A stretch of DNA of 64,000 nucleotides from Myxococcales bacterium (GTDB lineage Bacteria > Myxococcota_A > UBA9042), in the NCBI GenBank assembly GCA_009692425.1, contig SHZF01000013.1, forward strand, positions 1 to 64,000. The letters are read 5' to 3'. Positions 52,700-61,292 of the stretch are shown here, one piece after another; within the stretch, counting starts at the first letter, position 1; each line of letters opens with the position of its first letter. Made by a program: the position numbers and the translations under genes. Below the pieces are notes generated by a model, which had not been told where the DNA came from, searched no databases, and saw only the letters and a list, made by a program, of their open reading frames with translations.

Positions 52700-53509
52700 T
52701 CACGGCTTGGGCGCGTGCAGACCGCATTCCTTGTGCGCGGGCAGTTCCCACCACCAGCGCCCCTCGCGTTCGTGTTGGCCGGGCAGGGTGGCGCGCGTGC
52801 AGGGCTCGCACCCGATGCTGACGAAGCCACGGTGGTGCAGTTCGTTGACGGGGACGTCGGCCCCGCGCAGGTAGGCCCACACCTTCCACGACGGCCATGC
52901 GACGAGCGGGTTCCATTTCCACAGCACCTGGCCCGGCTCAGCGTTGGCGGCATCAATCTGCACGACCGGCACCTCGGCGCGGGTGTCGGGGCTCTGGTCG
53001 CGGCGCTGCCCAGTGATCCAGGCCGGCACGCCCGCGAGAAAGCGGCGCAGTGGGGCGACCTTGCGGATCCCGCAGCATTCCGCGTGGCCGTCTTCGTAAA
53101 AGGAGAACAGGCCACGCCGCCGCACGAGTCCCGCCACCGCATCGGCGTCTGGGAGCACGGCTTCGATGGTGACTCCGTAGCGCGTGCGCACCTGCTCGAT
53201 CAGGCGGTAGGTCTCTGGATGCAGCCGCCCGGTGTCGAGCATGAACACGCGAAATGCCAGCCCTGCGTCGTGCGCCAGAGCGATGAGCGCGACGTCTTCG
53301 GCGCCAGAAAACGCGATGGCGGCCGCGGCACCATGCTCGGCGTGGGCGGCCGCCAGCACCTCGGTCGGGCTCGCGTCCCGCAACCGGCTCGCGCAACTCT
53401 CCACGCGCGCCGCAACGTGTGGGTCGGGAGAGTCGGGCACGGGCAACGTCCGTCGTGGCGGGTGGATGGGCAGAACTCCGACGATAGCAGCCGGCGCCTT
53501 CCTTGCCAA
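52700..53509 (-). CDS. cysH: Phosphoadenylyl/adenylyl-sulfate reductase (CysH family)
   Basis: '[15 protein letters not shown]', '[23 protein letters not shown]', '[16 protein letters not shown]', '[14 protein letters not shown]', 'GCEPCTR', 'ECGLH'; CC and CxxC pattern typical of the Fe-S type. Confidence 0.88.
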   Translation of the reverse strand: MARKAPAAIVGVLPIHPPRRTLPVPDSPDPHVAARVESCASRLRDASPTEVLAAAHAEHGAAAAIAFSGAEDVALIALAHDAGLAFRVFMLDTGRLHPETYRLIEQVRTRYGVTIEAVLPDADAVAGLVRRRGLFSFYEDGHAECCGIRKVAPLRRFLAGVPAWITGQRRDQSPDTRAEVPVVQIDAANAEPGQVLWKWNPLVAWPSWKVWAYLRGADVPVNELHHRGFVSIGCEPCTRATLPGQHEREGRWWWELPAHKECGLHAPKP

Positions 53510-53567
53510 AGCCGGCAGCCCGCTACCATACTAGCCCGGCCGCGCAAGGCGGTCGGGGGAGACGCTT

Positions 53568-55280
53568 ATGTGCCTGAAAAGTCAGTCGCTTGCCGTTTGG
53601 CTTCGCCGACATCGCGGCACAATGCTCGCGCTGGCAGCTTTCGCGGTGGCGATCGGGTGCGGCGGACCCAAGCACCGCGAAGGTGGGCCGGCGGTTGGCG
53701 AGCCCGGCGGCGCCTACGATCTCGCGTGTCAGGCCGCAGCCGCAGACCGCGTCAAGGAGGCGGGCGCTGGCAAGTACGTGCCGGTGGACCTCCACGTCCA
53801 CCAATGGCCGTCCGGCGACGCGAAGCCCATCACGCGCGCCTTCCTGCCGGAAGCAGAGTTTGGCCAAGCCCTCGTTGCGCCGGCGACTCCCGGCACGCGA
53901 CCGCTGCGCAGCGTGCTGGTGCTGGCGCGCGGCGGCACCGGCAAGTCCAAGCTGGCTTGGTCGCTGGAGGCCCAACTATGCGGGGTGGCTGCGGTCGTGA
54001 AGGTGGACCTCAACGCCGACGTGGCCGCGCACGCGAATGCGGTGCCCGATGGCGCCAACGGCGTGGCCCTCGAAATCGCCAAGCGTCTCGCGCTGCCGGC
54101 GTCGGTCGATGGTCACGCGGCGCTGGCCGACGCGCTCGACGGGCGGCCGTGGGTCATGATCCTCGATTCGCTCGACGAAGTGCCCCTGCTCCAGCGCACC
54201 CAGGTCGTGCGCTGGGTCGACGACGTGGTCGTAAAGCACGCGCCGCACGTGCGCGCCATCGTGATGACACGGCCCCCGGTGTTCACCAGCAATTACGGGC
54301 TGGCCACGCTCGACGCCAAGGTCGAGATCCCGCCGCTCGGGTGCGCCGACACCGAGGCGGCCATCGCGCGCGAGGTCACGGACGCCAAGGCGTCGGCGTT
54401 CTTCAAGGAGTTCGCCACGCGCTACGGCTTGGATCGGAAGGTGACGCTTTTCGACCGATGCTCCTACCCGCACATGTCGACCTTCCGCGATCTCGCCGTC
54501 GTCGTCCGCCTGGTGCGCAACTCCGCGTACGACAAGGAGACTCCGGAATTCAAGACGTTCCAGTCGAGCCGGGCCCAGGTGTACACCTATTTCGCGACGG
54601 CCCAGTTGATCAAGGACATGCAGGGCACGTCGCTGCCCGCCGAGTCGCTCCAGGTGGTCGACAGCATGATGGCTTCGTTCGGTCTCGTCGGAGGCGAGCG
54701 CAACCTGCCGTTCACGCTGCCGCGTTGCGTCGCGGCCGTGGCAGGCGACGACCCGGCGCGCAAGCAGCCCCTGTGCGAACGGCTCCTGCAGTCGGCGCTG
54801 TTCCGCCAGAGTCCGGACCCGGGCGTCTGGCAATTCACGAACCAGACCGTTGGCGACCTGTTCCTGGCGCGTTGGCTGGCAGGCGCGATGCAGAAGAGCG
54901 GCAAGGTAGACTGTAGCGTGGTGGCCGCCAAGGCAGACTTGCTCGAGTCGTCCGAGGTCGCCGGCTTCGTCGTCGGCCTGCCGGCGGGTCAGGAATGCCT
55001 GTGGCCGATCGCGCAGGAGTTGTGTCGGCGCTCCGGCTTTGCCCGCAGCGTCGTCGAACAACTCGACCAGGGCCTGCCGTCGGGTCCGCTGCGTGTCGAA
55101 CTCCTCAAAGGCCTGCAGCAAGACCTCAACGGCGCACCCAACGACCCCTGCCTGACCGCGCTGGTCGATGGCCTGCTCAAGACGGTACCGGTGGATGCCC
55201 TCGCCTTGCCCGCGCCGCCGACGCCTGCGGCCGCGCCCGAGCCACCGGCCAAGCCGAAGAAGGGCAAGAAGGGCAAGTGA
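53568..55280 (+). CDS. NACHT/STAND-like P-loop NTPase with apparent lipoprotein signal peptide
   Basis: MCLKSQSLAVWLRRHRGTMLALAAFAVAIGCGG; Walker A 'LARGGTGKSKLAWSLEAQL'; Walker B 'PWVMILDSLDEVPLLQ'; sensor-like 'VRAIVMTRPPVF'; Lys-rich C-terminus KPKKGKKGK. Confidence 0.7.
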   Translation: MCLKSQSLAVWLRRHRGTMLALAAFAVAIGCGGPKHREGGPAVGEPGGAYDLACQAAAADRVKEAGAGKYVPVDLHVHQWPSGDAKPITRAFLPEAEFGQALVAPATPGTRPLRSVLVLARGGTGKSKLAWSLEAQLCGVAAVVKVDLNADVAAHANAVPDGANGVALEIAKRLALPASVDGHAALADALDGRPWVMILDSLDEVPLLQRTQVVRWVDDVVVKHAPHVRAIVMTRPPVFTSNYGLATLDAKVEIPPLGCADTEAAIAREVTDAKASAFFKEFATRYGLDRKVTLFDRCSYPHMSTFRDLAVVVRLVRNSAYDKETPEFKTFQSSRAQVYTYFATAQLIKDMQGTSLPAESLQVVDSMMASFGLVGGERNLPFTLPRCVAAVAGDDPARKQPLCERLLQSALFRQSPDPGVWQFTNQTVGDLFLARWLAGAMQKSGKVDCSVVAAKADLLESSEVAGFVVGLPAGQECLWPIAQELCRRSGFARSVVEQLDQGLPSGPLRVELLKGLQQDLNGAPNDPCLTALVDGLLKTVPVDALALPAPPTPAAAPEPPAKPKKGKKGK

Positions 55281-55786
55281 GCGCTCCTCGTCCCGGGGCA
55301 GCGCGACGGCCCGTGGTCGTGCGTCACGCCTTGCCCGCGCCGCCCGAGCGCGTGTTCCGCCTGTTCACCGATGGCGCGGACCTGCAGCGCTGGTTTTGCG
55401 ACGCCATCGACGCGGAGCCGCGCGAGGGAGGCCTCATTCACGCGGCGTGGCAGGACGACGATGGCGGGCCGTGGGACCGGATGGGCCGCTTCGCCGTGTT
55501 CGAGCCCCCGCGGCGGGTGGTGATCGAGTGGCAGGCGATCGACGCGCCAGGGGACCCTGCGGACCCCGCGCAGCCCGCCAGCCTGAAAGACGCCGGCACG
55601 CCCGACCGGCTGCAGGTGGCGATCGTGGGCGACGGCGCGGGTGGCTCGACGGTCACGGTCGTCGCGCCGCTGCCGGTTGCCGACGCCGCCGTGCGCGACG
55701 AGGTGCGAATGGAGGCGGCGCAGGCCGGCTGGGCCCAGACGTTCGAGGCGCTCGCGGCGCTGCTGGCGGCCGACGTGAACCGGTAG
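55277..55786 (+). CDS. SRPBCC/AHSA1-like protein
   Basis: GTG start in a GTGA overlap with the NTPase stop; 'VVVRHALPAPPERVFRLFTDGADLQRWFCDAIDAEPREGGLIHAAWQ...EPPRRVVIEWQAIDAP'. Confidence 0.75.
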   Translation: MSAPRPGAARRPVVVRHALPAPPERVFRLFTDGADLQRWFCDAIDAEPREGGLIHAAWQDDDGGPWDRMGRFAVFEPPRRVVIEWQAIDAPGDPADPAQPASLKDAGTPDRLQVAIVGDGAGGSTVTVVAPLPVADAAVRDEVRMEAAQAGWAQTFEALAALLAADVNR

Positions 55787-55803
55787 CCACGGCACGCGAC
55801 CAG

Positions 55804-55920
55804 ACCTGCAAAACCAACGGCGACTGCCCCGAATCGTGTTGCGGCTCGACGACGCTGGGGCAGTTCCTGTGCGTGTGGAACAAAAATCCGTACAAGACGG
55901 TTTTCTGCTTGGGGATTTGA
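55804..55920 (+). pseudogene. Orphan Cys-rich C-terminal fragment without a start codon
   Basis: In-frame TCKTNGDCPESCCGSTTLGQFLCVWNKNPYKTVFCLGI-stop; no ATG/GTG directly upstream in this frame. Confidence 0.35.
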
Positions 55921-56031
55921 CCGCAGTGCGGGGCTTGCGGACAATCCAGCCCGCGCTCCCACCGGCATCGGACCGTGGCGGCAGTCTAGTTCCATGTTCG
56001 GCCCTGGGGTTCCCGGGCCAGGAGATAGTTC

Positions 56032-56466
56032 ATGAATCTGATCGATTTTTCGAAGACCCTGAGCCTTGCCATCATCGGAATCGCTGTCGGCGCCGGCGCC
56101 GCGCACGCATCGCCGGACTGTGACGAGCAAGCCAAGGTTGCCGAGAAGGCCGGCTGCGGCGGCAAGGGCGGCTGCGGCGGCAAGGGCGGCTGCGGCGGCA
56201 AGAAGGACGAGGCCAAGCCGGAAGACAAGAAAGACGACAAGGCCGCGAAGAAGGACGACAAGGCTGCGAAGAAGGACGACAAGGCTGCGAAAAAGGACGA
56301 CGGCGTGGCGAAGAAGGACGACGGCGTGGCGAAGAAGGACGACGGCGCGGCGAAGAAGGACGACGGCGTGGCGAAGAAGGACGACGGCGTGGCGAAGAAG
56401 GACGACGGCGTGGCGAAGAAGGACGACAAGGCTGCGCCCGCGCCGGCCCCCGCCGCACCGAAATAA
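56032..56466 (+). CDS. Small exported repeat protein with CGGKGG Cys motif and KKDDxxA heptads
   Basis: MNLIDFSKTLSLAIIGIAVGAGAAHASPDCDEQAKVAEKAGCGGKGGCGGKGGCGGKKDEAKPED(KKDDxxA)x10 APAPAPAAPK. Confidence 0.8.
   Translation: MNLIDFSKTLSLAIIGIAVGAGAAHASPDCDEQAKVAEKAGCGGKGGCGGKGGCGGKKDEAKPEDKKDDKAAKKDDKAAKKDDKAAKKDDGVAKKDDGVAKKDDGAAKKDDGVAKKDDGVAKKDDGVAKKDDKAAPAPAPAAPK
56227..56436. repeat. Ten 21-bp tandem repeats encoding KKDD[K/G][A/V]A
   Basis: Units read aag aag gac gac (aag/ggc) (gct/gcc/gtg/gcg) gcg, in register over 210 bp. Confidence 0.95.
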
Positions 56467-56509
56467 CCTGCGGCGTTCAGAGACCCGTGTCCCCCCACGA
56501 TGCGGTGGT

Positions 56510-56548
56510 GCGCGGGATCGGCGTCGATCCCGCGCGCCGGCGGTTTTT
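56510..56548 (+). terminator. Rho-independent terminator
   Basis: Perfect 10-bp stem gcgcgggatc / gatcccgcgc with loop ggcgtc, followed by gccggcggttttt. Confidence 0.7.
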
Positions 56549-56805
56549 CTGCACCCGTTCCGCGCGTCGGAAGCTTTTTGTTTTGCGCCCGTTCCGTGTG
56601 CCGTAGTTTGAAGGTTCGTCGGCACGCGCCGCTTCCGCTTCACACAACTTCGAGATGTCCCTACAGAGGCCCACACAAATTGATAATATCGTCACACAAA
56701 TCGCACGGCCATTGACTACTCTGCACAGTCACGGGCGCTTGGTCGCCTGCGGGGTGCGAGGATGGCGCGGATCTCGGGCGGACGACGACATGCGGGCTGT
56801 CCACG

Positions 56806-59571
56806 TTGAAGGTCCGCGCGTTTTCGGTCACCGCGTTGGTGGTCGCTGCGTTGGTGGTCGCTCCGTTGGCGGCCTCCTGCACGGGCGCTGACGTCGCGGT
56901 CGATGGGCCGTCGGAGGGGGCAAGTGTTGGCGCTACGGCGGCCGCCAACGTGGACGCCTTGACTGGCGCCGGCCAGCCTGCGCGGCGTCCCGGCGCTTCA
57001 GCCGATGCGGGTCAGGGGCAGGCCGACACGTTCGGGGCCGACACCGCGGCGGTTGCCGATGCCGCGGGTTCTCTCGACGCCGCCCGGACTGCCAGCGACG
57101 CCCGGACTGCCAGCGACGCCCAGCCTCCCCACGACGGCGTGATTTCCAGCGACGGCGCGTCCCCGTTCGACGCGGCCTCCAGCGAAACGCAGCCGAGTGG
57201 CGATGCCGGCGCAGGATCAGCCGACCTGCCGCCCCAAGCCACCTGGTGCCCTCCCAACGCGAAGTGCGGCAAGGCCGACTGCGCCGAGGAGGAAGGGGAG
57301 TGCGACGACGACGAGTCGTGCACCAACGACTCGTGCGTGCCGATGATCGGGTGTGTATTCATGTTCAGCGACGACGGCGTCCACTGTGACGACGGCGACG
57401 CATGCACGCCAATTGGCGGCGACAAGTGCACGGCCGGCACGTGCAGCAATCCGCTCAACGTTTGCAAGTGCACGACCGACGCCACGTGCGAGGTGTTCGA
57501 CGACGGCAACCCGTGCAACGGCACGTACACATGTGGCAAGACCGACAAGGGCGGGCTCTGCAAGCCTCTGGCTGGGTCGGCGGTCGTATGCGCGGTGGGG
57601 GCAATAGGTCCCGCGGGCTGCCTACAGAACGCCTGCAACCCGGCGTCGGGCAAGTGCGAAGTCGTGCCCGTCGCGACCGGCACGCCCTGCCAGGACGGCA
57701 ACCTGTGCGTCACCGGGTCGGCGTGCAACGTCGGCGCGTGCACGGGTGGCGTCGCCATCGAATGCAGTGACGGCGGTCCTTGCTTTTCGGCGGCCTGCGA
57801 CCCCAAGGTGGGCTGCAGTGCCGTCGTCAGCGCCGACAAGCCCGAGTGCGAGGCGCCGAATCCGTGCGGAGTCGCGGGCGTGTGCGCAAATCTGGCGAGC
57901 CCGTGCGCCACCGTGCAGTGCGTGCCCGATGGGGCCGCCAAGTTTCACTGCGAGACGGCACCGGTCGCCGGAGCTTGCGGCGACGGGAACCCGTGCACCC
58001 AGGACGCCTGCGACATGAAGGAAGCATGCGTCCACACGCCGCTCCCCGGCTGCGTGGTGTGCGTGGCCGAAGCGTTCAGCGGCCCATCGGCCACCGCCGA
58101 CTGGGCAATGTGGTCGCAGGACCCCGCGTATGCCCAATGGAAGACGAGCATCGATTCCGCAGGCAATCCGCGCGCGGTCATCACGTGGAAGGGCCCGTTC
58201 GGCCCTGGCTTGCCTGGCGCCTCGTCGGCGTACCTCATGCACCGGCGCTTGCACTTCGGCCCGGGTGTCGCCGCACAGTTGTCGTTCCGCTATCGGCTGA
58301 CGGTCGGCAATCAGTCGTGCACGCACGACACCTTGCAAGCCGTCGTCAACGGGATGGTCGTGTTCGAGGCATGCGAAACGACCACGAAAAAGAGCGACGC
58401 CTGGCTCAAGGCGACCGTGGACCTGGCGCCGTTTGCGGGCGCGCCGGCCGATATTGAGTTCCGCGTGCCAGCGGGGCACTTCTGGAACGAGTGGGGGACC
58501 ATCGAAGTCGACGACGTCAAAATCTCTGGTGCGTGTGGACCCGGTTGCATCGGTGGGGATTTCGAAACCCGCTCCGCCGCCAAGGTCGACCCCTCGTCGA
58601 TCACGCCCCAAGCGTGGACGCTGACGTCGGATCAGCCGACGTACGCGAACTGGACCCGCACGCACACGGGCGGCCACACCGGCGTCGCGGCGATGTCGGT
58701 GTTGGCATCGGGCCTGGCGCCGGGTGGCAAATCGGTGCTGGTGGGTTGGGACGTGCCGCGGGTCAAGCCCGGCCCGACGAGCAAGCTGTGGTTTGCGGCG
58801 CGCGCGCTGAAGGTGGGGGCCGCCACCTGCGGCTCCGACGACCTGCGGCTGCGCATCGATGGCGAGGTGGTGTGGGAACTGTGCAAGTCCCAACCGAAGT
58901 GGACGCTCCACACCTTCGACCTCGCGCCGTGGGCCGGCAAGGACGTGAACGTGGCGTTCGAGGTCGTTACCGGCGGGGGCGCGGCCAACAGCGGTGGCAT
59001 CTTTCAGATCGACGATTTCGCCGTGACGGGAGCCTGTTCGTACGCCTGCTTCCAAGAGGGCTTCGACACGCCGACGGGGGTTGCCGCGTGGTATTCGATG
59101 GCCACGCCGGGCTGGGCGGGCTGGACCACCGCGATCGATGGGCCAGCGTCGCCGCCCCACAGTGCAGGCGTAGACTTTGGCGCCGGCCAACCTGCTGGTG
59201 CCTTGGCGAGCCTCATGCCCAAGGAACAGTGGCGTTGGCCCATGCCCGTGGCCGGCGCGACGCTCGAGTACCGCGTCAAAGGCACGCTGGCGAAGGCAGA
59301 GTGTCCGACGCCCGTGCTGACCACGAAGGTCTCGTATATCAATGACTTTTCAATGTTCGCCAATGGGTCCGAAAGCTTCTACAACCACCCGGCTCCGGTC
59401 ACGCTGCACACGGTGTGCGCGGCGACCCCGGGCTGGCAGACGTACACCGCGCCGTTCCCCGACAAGGTCAAGGGCCAGAAATTCGTGCCGGTGTTGTTCG
59501 CAAAGCGGCCGTCTGCGGCTGCGTTGCCGGCGTCGCTCCGGGTCGACGACTTCGTCGTGCGTTGCCACTGA
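56806..59571 (+). CDS. Cys-rich lipoprotein with CTDC repeats and three tandem C-terminal beta-sandwich modules
   Basis: MKVRAFSVTALVVAALVVAPLAASC; CDDGDACTP, CQDGNLCVTGSACNVGAC; modules starting 'CVAEAFSGPSATADWAMWS', 'CIGGDFETRSAAKVDPS', 'CFQEGFDTPTGVAAWYSMA'. Confidence 0.85.
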   Translation: MKVRAFSVTALVVAALVVAPLAASCTGADVAVDGPSEGASVGATAAANVDALTGAGQPARRPGASADAGQGQADTFGADTAAVADAAGSLDAARTASDARTASDAQPPHDGVISSDGASPFDAASSETQPSGDAGAGSADLPPQATWCPPNAKCGKADCAEEEGECDDDESCTNDSCVPMIGCVFMFSDDGVHCDDGDACTPIGGDKCTAGTCSNPLNVCKCTTDATCEVFDDGNPCNGTYTCGKTDKGGLCKPLAGSAVVCAVGAIGPAGCLQNACNPASGKCEVVPVATGTPCQDGNLCVTGSACNVGACTGGVAIECSDGGPCFSAACDPKVGCSAVVSADKPECEAPNPCGVAGVCANLASPCATVQCVPDGAAKFHCETAPVAGACGDGNPCTQDACDMKEACVHTPLPGCVVCVAEAFSGPSATADWAMWSQDPAYAQWKTSIDSAGNPRAVITWKGPFGPGLPGASSAYLMHRRLHFGPGVAAQLSFRYRLTVGNQSCTHDTLQAVVNGMVVFEACETTTKKSDAWLKATVDLAPFAGAPADIEFRVPAGHFWNEWGTIEVDDVKISGACGPGCIGGDFETRSAAKVDPSSITPQAWTLTSDQPTYANWTRTHTGGHTGVAAMSVLASGLAPGGKSVLVGWDVPRVKPGPTSKLWFAARALKVGAATCGSDDLRLRIDGEVVWELCKSQPKWTLHTFDLAPWAGKDVNVAFEVVTGGGAANSGGIFQIDDFAVTGACSYACFQEGFDTPTGVAAWYSMATPGWAGWTTAIDGPASPPHSAGVDFGAGQPAGALASLMPKEQWRWPMPVAGATLEYRVKGTLAKAECPTPVLTTKVSYINDFSMFANGSESFYNHPAPVTLHTVCAATPGWQTYTAPFPDKVKGQKFVPVLFAKRPSAAALPASLRVDDFVVRCH

Positions 59572-59638
59572 TACCAAAGCCCGCCGAAATTGGATCGCGA
59601 GCGAACGAGCACCGAGCCGAATTCAAGGGATTTGGTAT
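59571..59638. repeat. 68-bp imperfect palindromic intergenic element between convergent genes
   Basis: Ends ATACCAAAgCCC ... GGGaTTTGGTAT are inverted at 11 of 12 positions. Confidence 0.7.
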
Positions 59639-59658
59639 GACATCTCGGCACGCGGACG

Positions 59659-60447
59659 TCACAGGAATCGGTTCGCCACGTACGTGATGACGTAGTCGAA
59701 CACGAAGATGCCGATCGCGCTCGTGACGACCGCCGCGTTTACCGCCCGCCCCACGCCGGTCGCGCCGCCCGACACCGTCAGCCCATAGTGACAGCTCACC
59801 ACGCTGATCGACGCACCAAAGCCCGCCGCCTTCGCCAGGCCGATGAAGAACTCATCGAGCAAGTGGCCGTCGATGACGCCCGCGAAAAAGACCCTCCAAT
59901 CCACGTCGAGAATCAGTTCCGACGTCAACGCCCCGCCGATGAGCGCAAACAGGTCGCCCAGCGCCGTCAGCAGCACCAACATGACGACCATGGCGAGAAA
60001 GCGGGGCACAACGAGGTAGTTGATCGGCTCGATGGCCAGCGCACGCAGGGCGTCGATCTGTTCGGTGACCTTCATGGTGCCGAGTTCTGCGGTGTTGTTT
60101 GCGCCTACGCGGCCCGAGAACATCAGGCCGATGAGGACCGGGCCGATTTCTGCCAGCACCGCATAGCCTGCGCCCCACCCGAGCAGGCCCGTCGCGCCCG
60201 TCTGCTTCACGTACTGGCCCGACTGGATGACCATGATCGCACCAGTGAAAAGCGCCGTCATCACCACGATGGGATAGCTCTTGACGCCGACCTTGAAGAA
60301 GTTGAGCCAGGTCTGGTCGCGGTCGAAGCGCGGCGGCACCAACGCCCGCAAGATGCGGCCGAGCACGAGCGCCAATCCGCCCAAAGTGTGCGCGAACTCG
60401 ATGAGACTGCCGCCGAGGGCGCGCAGGGGCAGGGCGAGACCACTCAT
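59659..60447 (-). CDS. mlaE: MlaE-family ABC transporter permease
   Basis: 'FFKVGVKSYPIVVMTALFTGAIMVIQSGQYVKQTGATGLLGWGAGYAVLAEIGPVLIGLMFSGRVGANNTAELGTMKVTEQIDALRALAIEPINYLVVPR'. Confidence 0.92.
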   Translation of the reverse strand: MSGLALPLRALGGSLIEFAHTLGGLALVLGRILRALVPPRFDRDQTWLNFFKVGVKSYPIVVMTALFTGAIMVIQSGQYVKQTGATGLLGWGAGYAVLAEIGPVLIGLMFSGRVGANNTAELGTMKVTEQIDALRALAIEPINYLVVPRFLAMVVMLVLLTALGDLFALIGGALTSELILDVDWRVFFAGVIDGHLLDEFFIGLAKAAGFGASISVVSCHYGLTVSGGATGVGRAVNAAVVTSAIGIFVFDYVITYVANRFL

Positions 60448-61292
60448 GCGCCGATCCCTTCATTCTTGCGGAAGAACTCGTGTACCACGGCGTCCTCGCT
60501 GGCCATCGCGTCGGCCTCGGTGCCTTCGAAGTACACGCGCGATTTGTAGAGCAAGACGTAGCGGTCGCACGCCGGGCGCATGCGGTCGATGTCGTGGCTG
60601 ATGACGACGCACGTCGAGTTGCGATGCGATTGCGTCAGGCGGATGAGGTTGAAGATCTTCGATGACGTCACGGGGTCGAGGCCGGCGGTCGGGTCGTCGA
60701 AAAAAATCAGCTCCGGGTCGTTGATGTTGGCGCGCGCCAGGCCGACCCGCTTCTTCATGCCGCCAGACAGTTCGTTGGGCATGAGATGTTGCACCTTGGG
60801 CAGGCCGACTTCGGTCAGGCGTTCCTGCACGCGGGTCGCGACATCTTCGGCCGTGTAGCCGCCGCGCTGCAGCATCGGAAATGCGACGTTCTGTCCCACT
60901 GTCATGAAGTCGAACAGTGCGTAGTTCTGGAACACGAGGCCGATGCGCTCGCGCAGCCGCTGCCGGTCCTTTTGCCCGGTGCGCCCGAGTTCGTTGCCGA
61001 GCACGTCGATGCGGCCGGAGTCGGGCTCCAGCAGCCCGGTGCACAGCTTGACGAGCACCGTCTTGCCGACGCCGCCTGGGCCGATGATCCCGACGACCTC
61101 CCCCTCGCGCACTTCGAGGCTCACGCGGTCGAGGACGCAATGGTCGCCGAACCAGCACGTCACGCTGTCGACTCGCAGCACGGTCGCCCGCTCCTCGGGC
61201 ATGCGGAGCGCGGGCAACAGGGCCGTCGCCTCGCCGACCTCGAGCGTGCGGTCGCCGGGTTGCTCCGTTTCGCGCGGGCGGCGGGTGCTCAC
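60444..61292 (-). CDS. mlaF: MlaF-type ABC transporter ATP-binding protein
   Basis: Walker A 'GIIGPGGVGKTVL', signature 'LSGGMKKRVGLARA', Walker B 'ELIFFDDPTAGLDPVTS'; overlaps mlaE by 4 bp. Confidence 0.9.
   Translation of the reverse strand: MSTRRPRETEQPGDRTLEVGEATALLPALRMPEERATVLRVDSVTCWFGDHCVLDRVSLEVREGEVVGIIGPGGVGKTVLVKLCTGLLEPDSGRIDVLGNELGRTGQKDRQRLRERIGLVFQNYALFDFMTVGQNVAFPMLQRGGYTAEDVATRVQERLTEVGLPKVQHLMPNELSGGMKKRVGLARANINDPELIFFDDPTAGLDPVTSSKIFNLIRLTQSHRNSTCVVISHDIDRMRPACDRYVLLYKSRVYFEGTEADAMASEDAVVHEFFRKNEGIGA

Noticed and set aside
55168-55920. Full 250-aa ORF in this frame as a real protein
   Set aside because: Most of it is an Arg-rich shadow of the NTPase and SRPBCC genes; only the last ~38 codons look protein-like.
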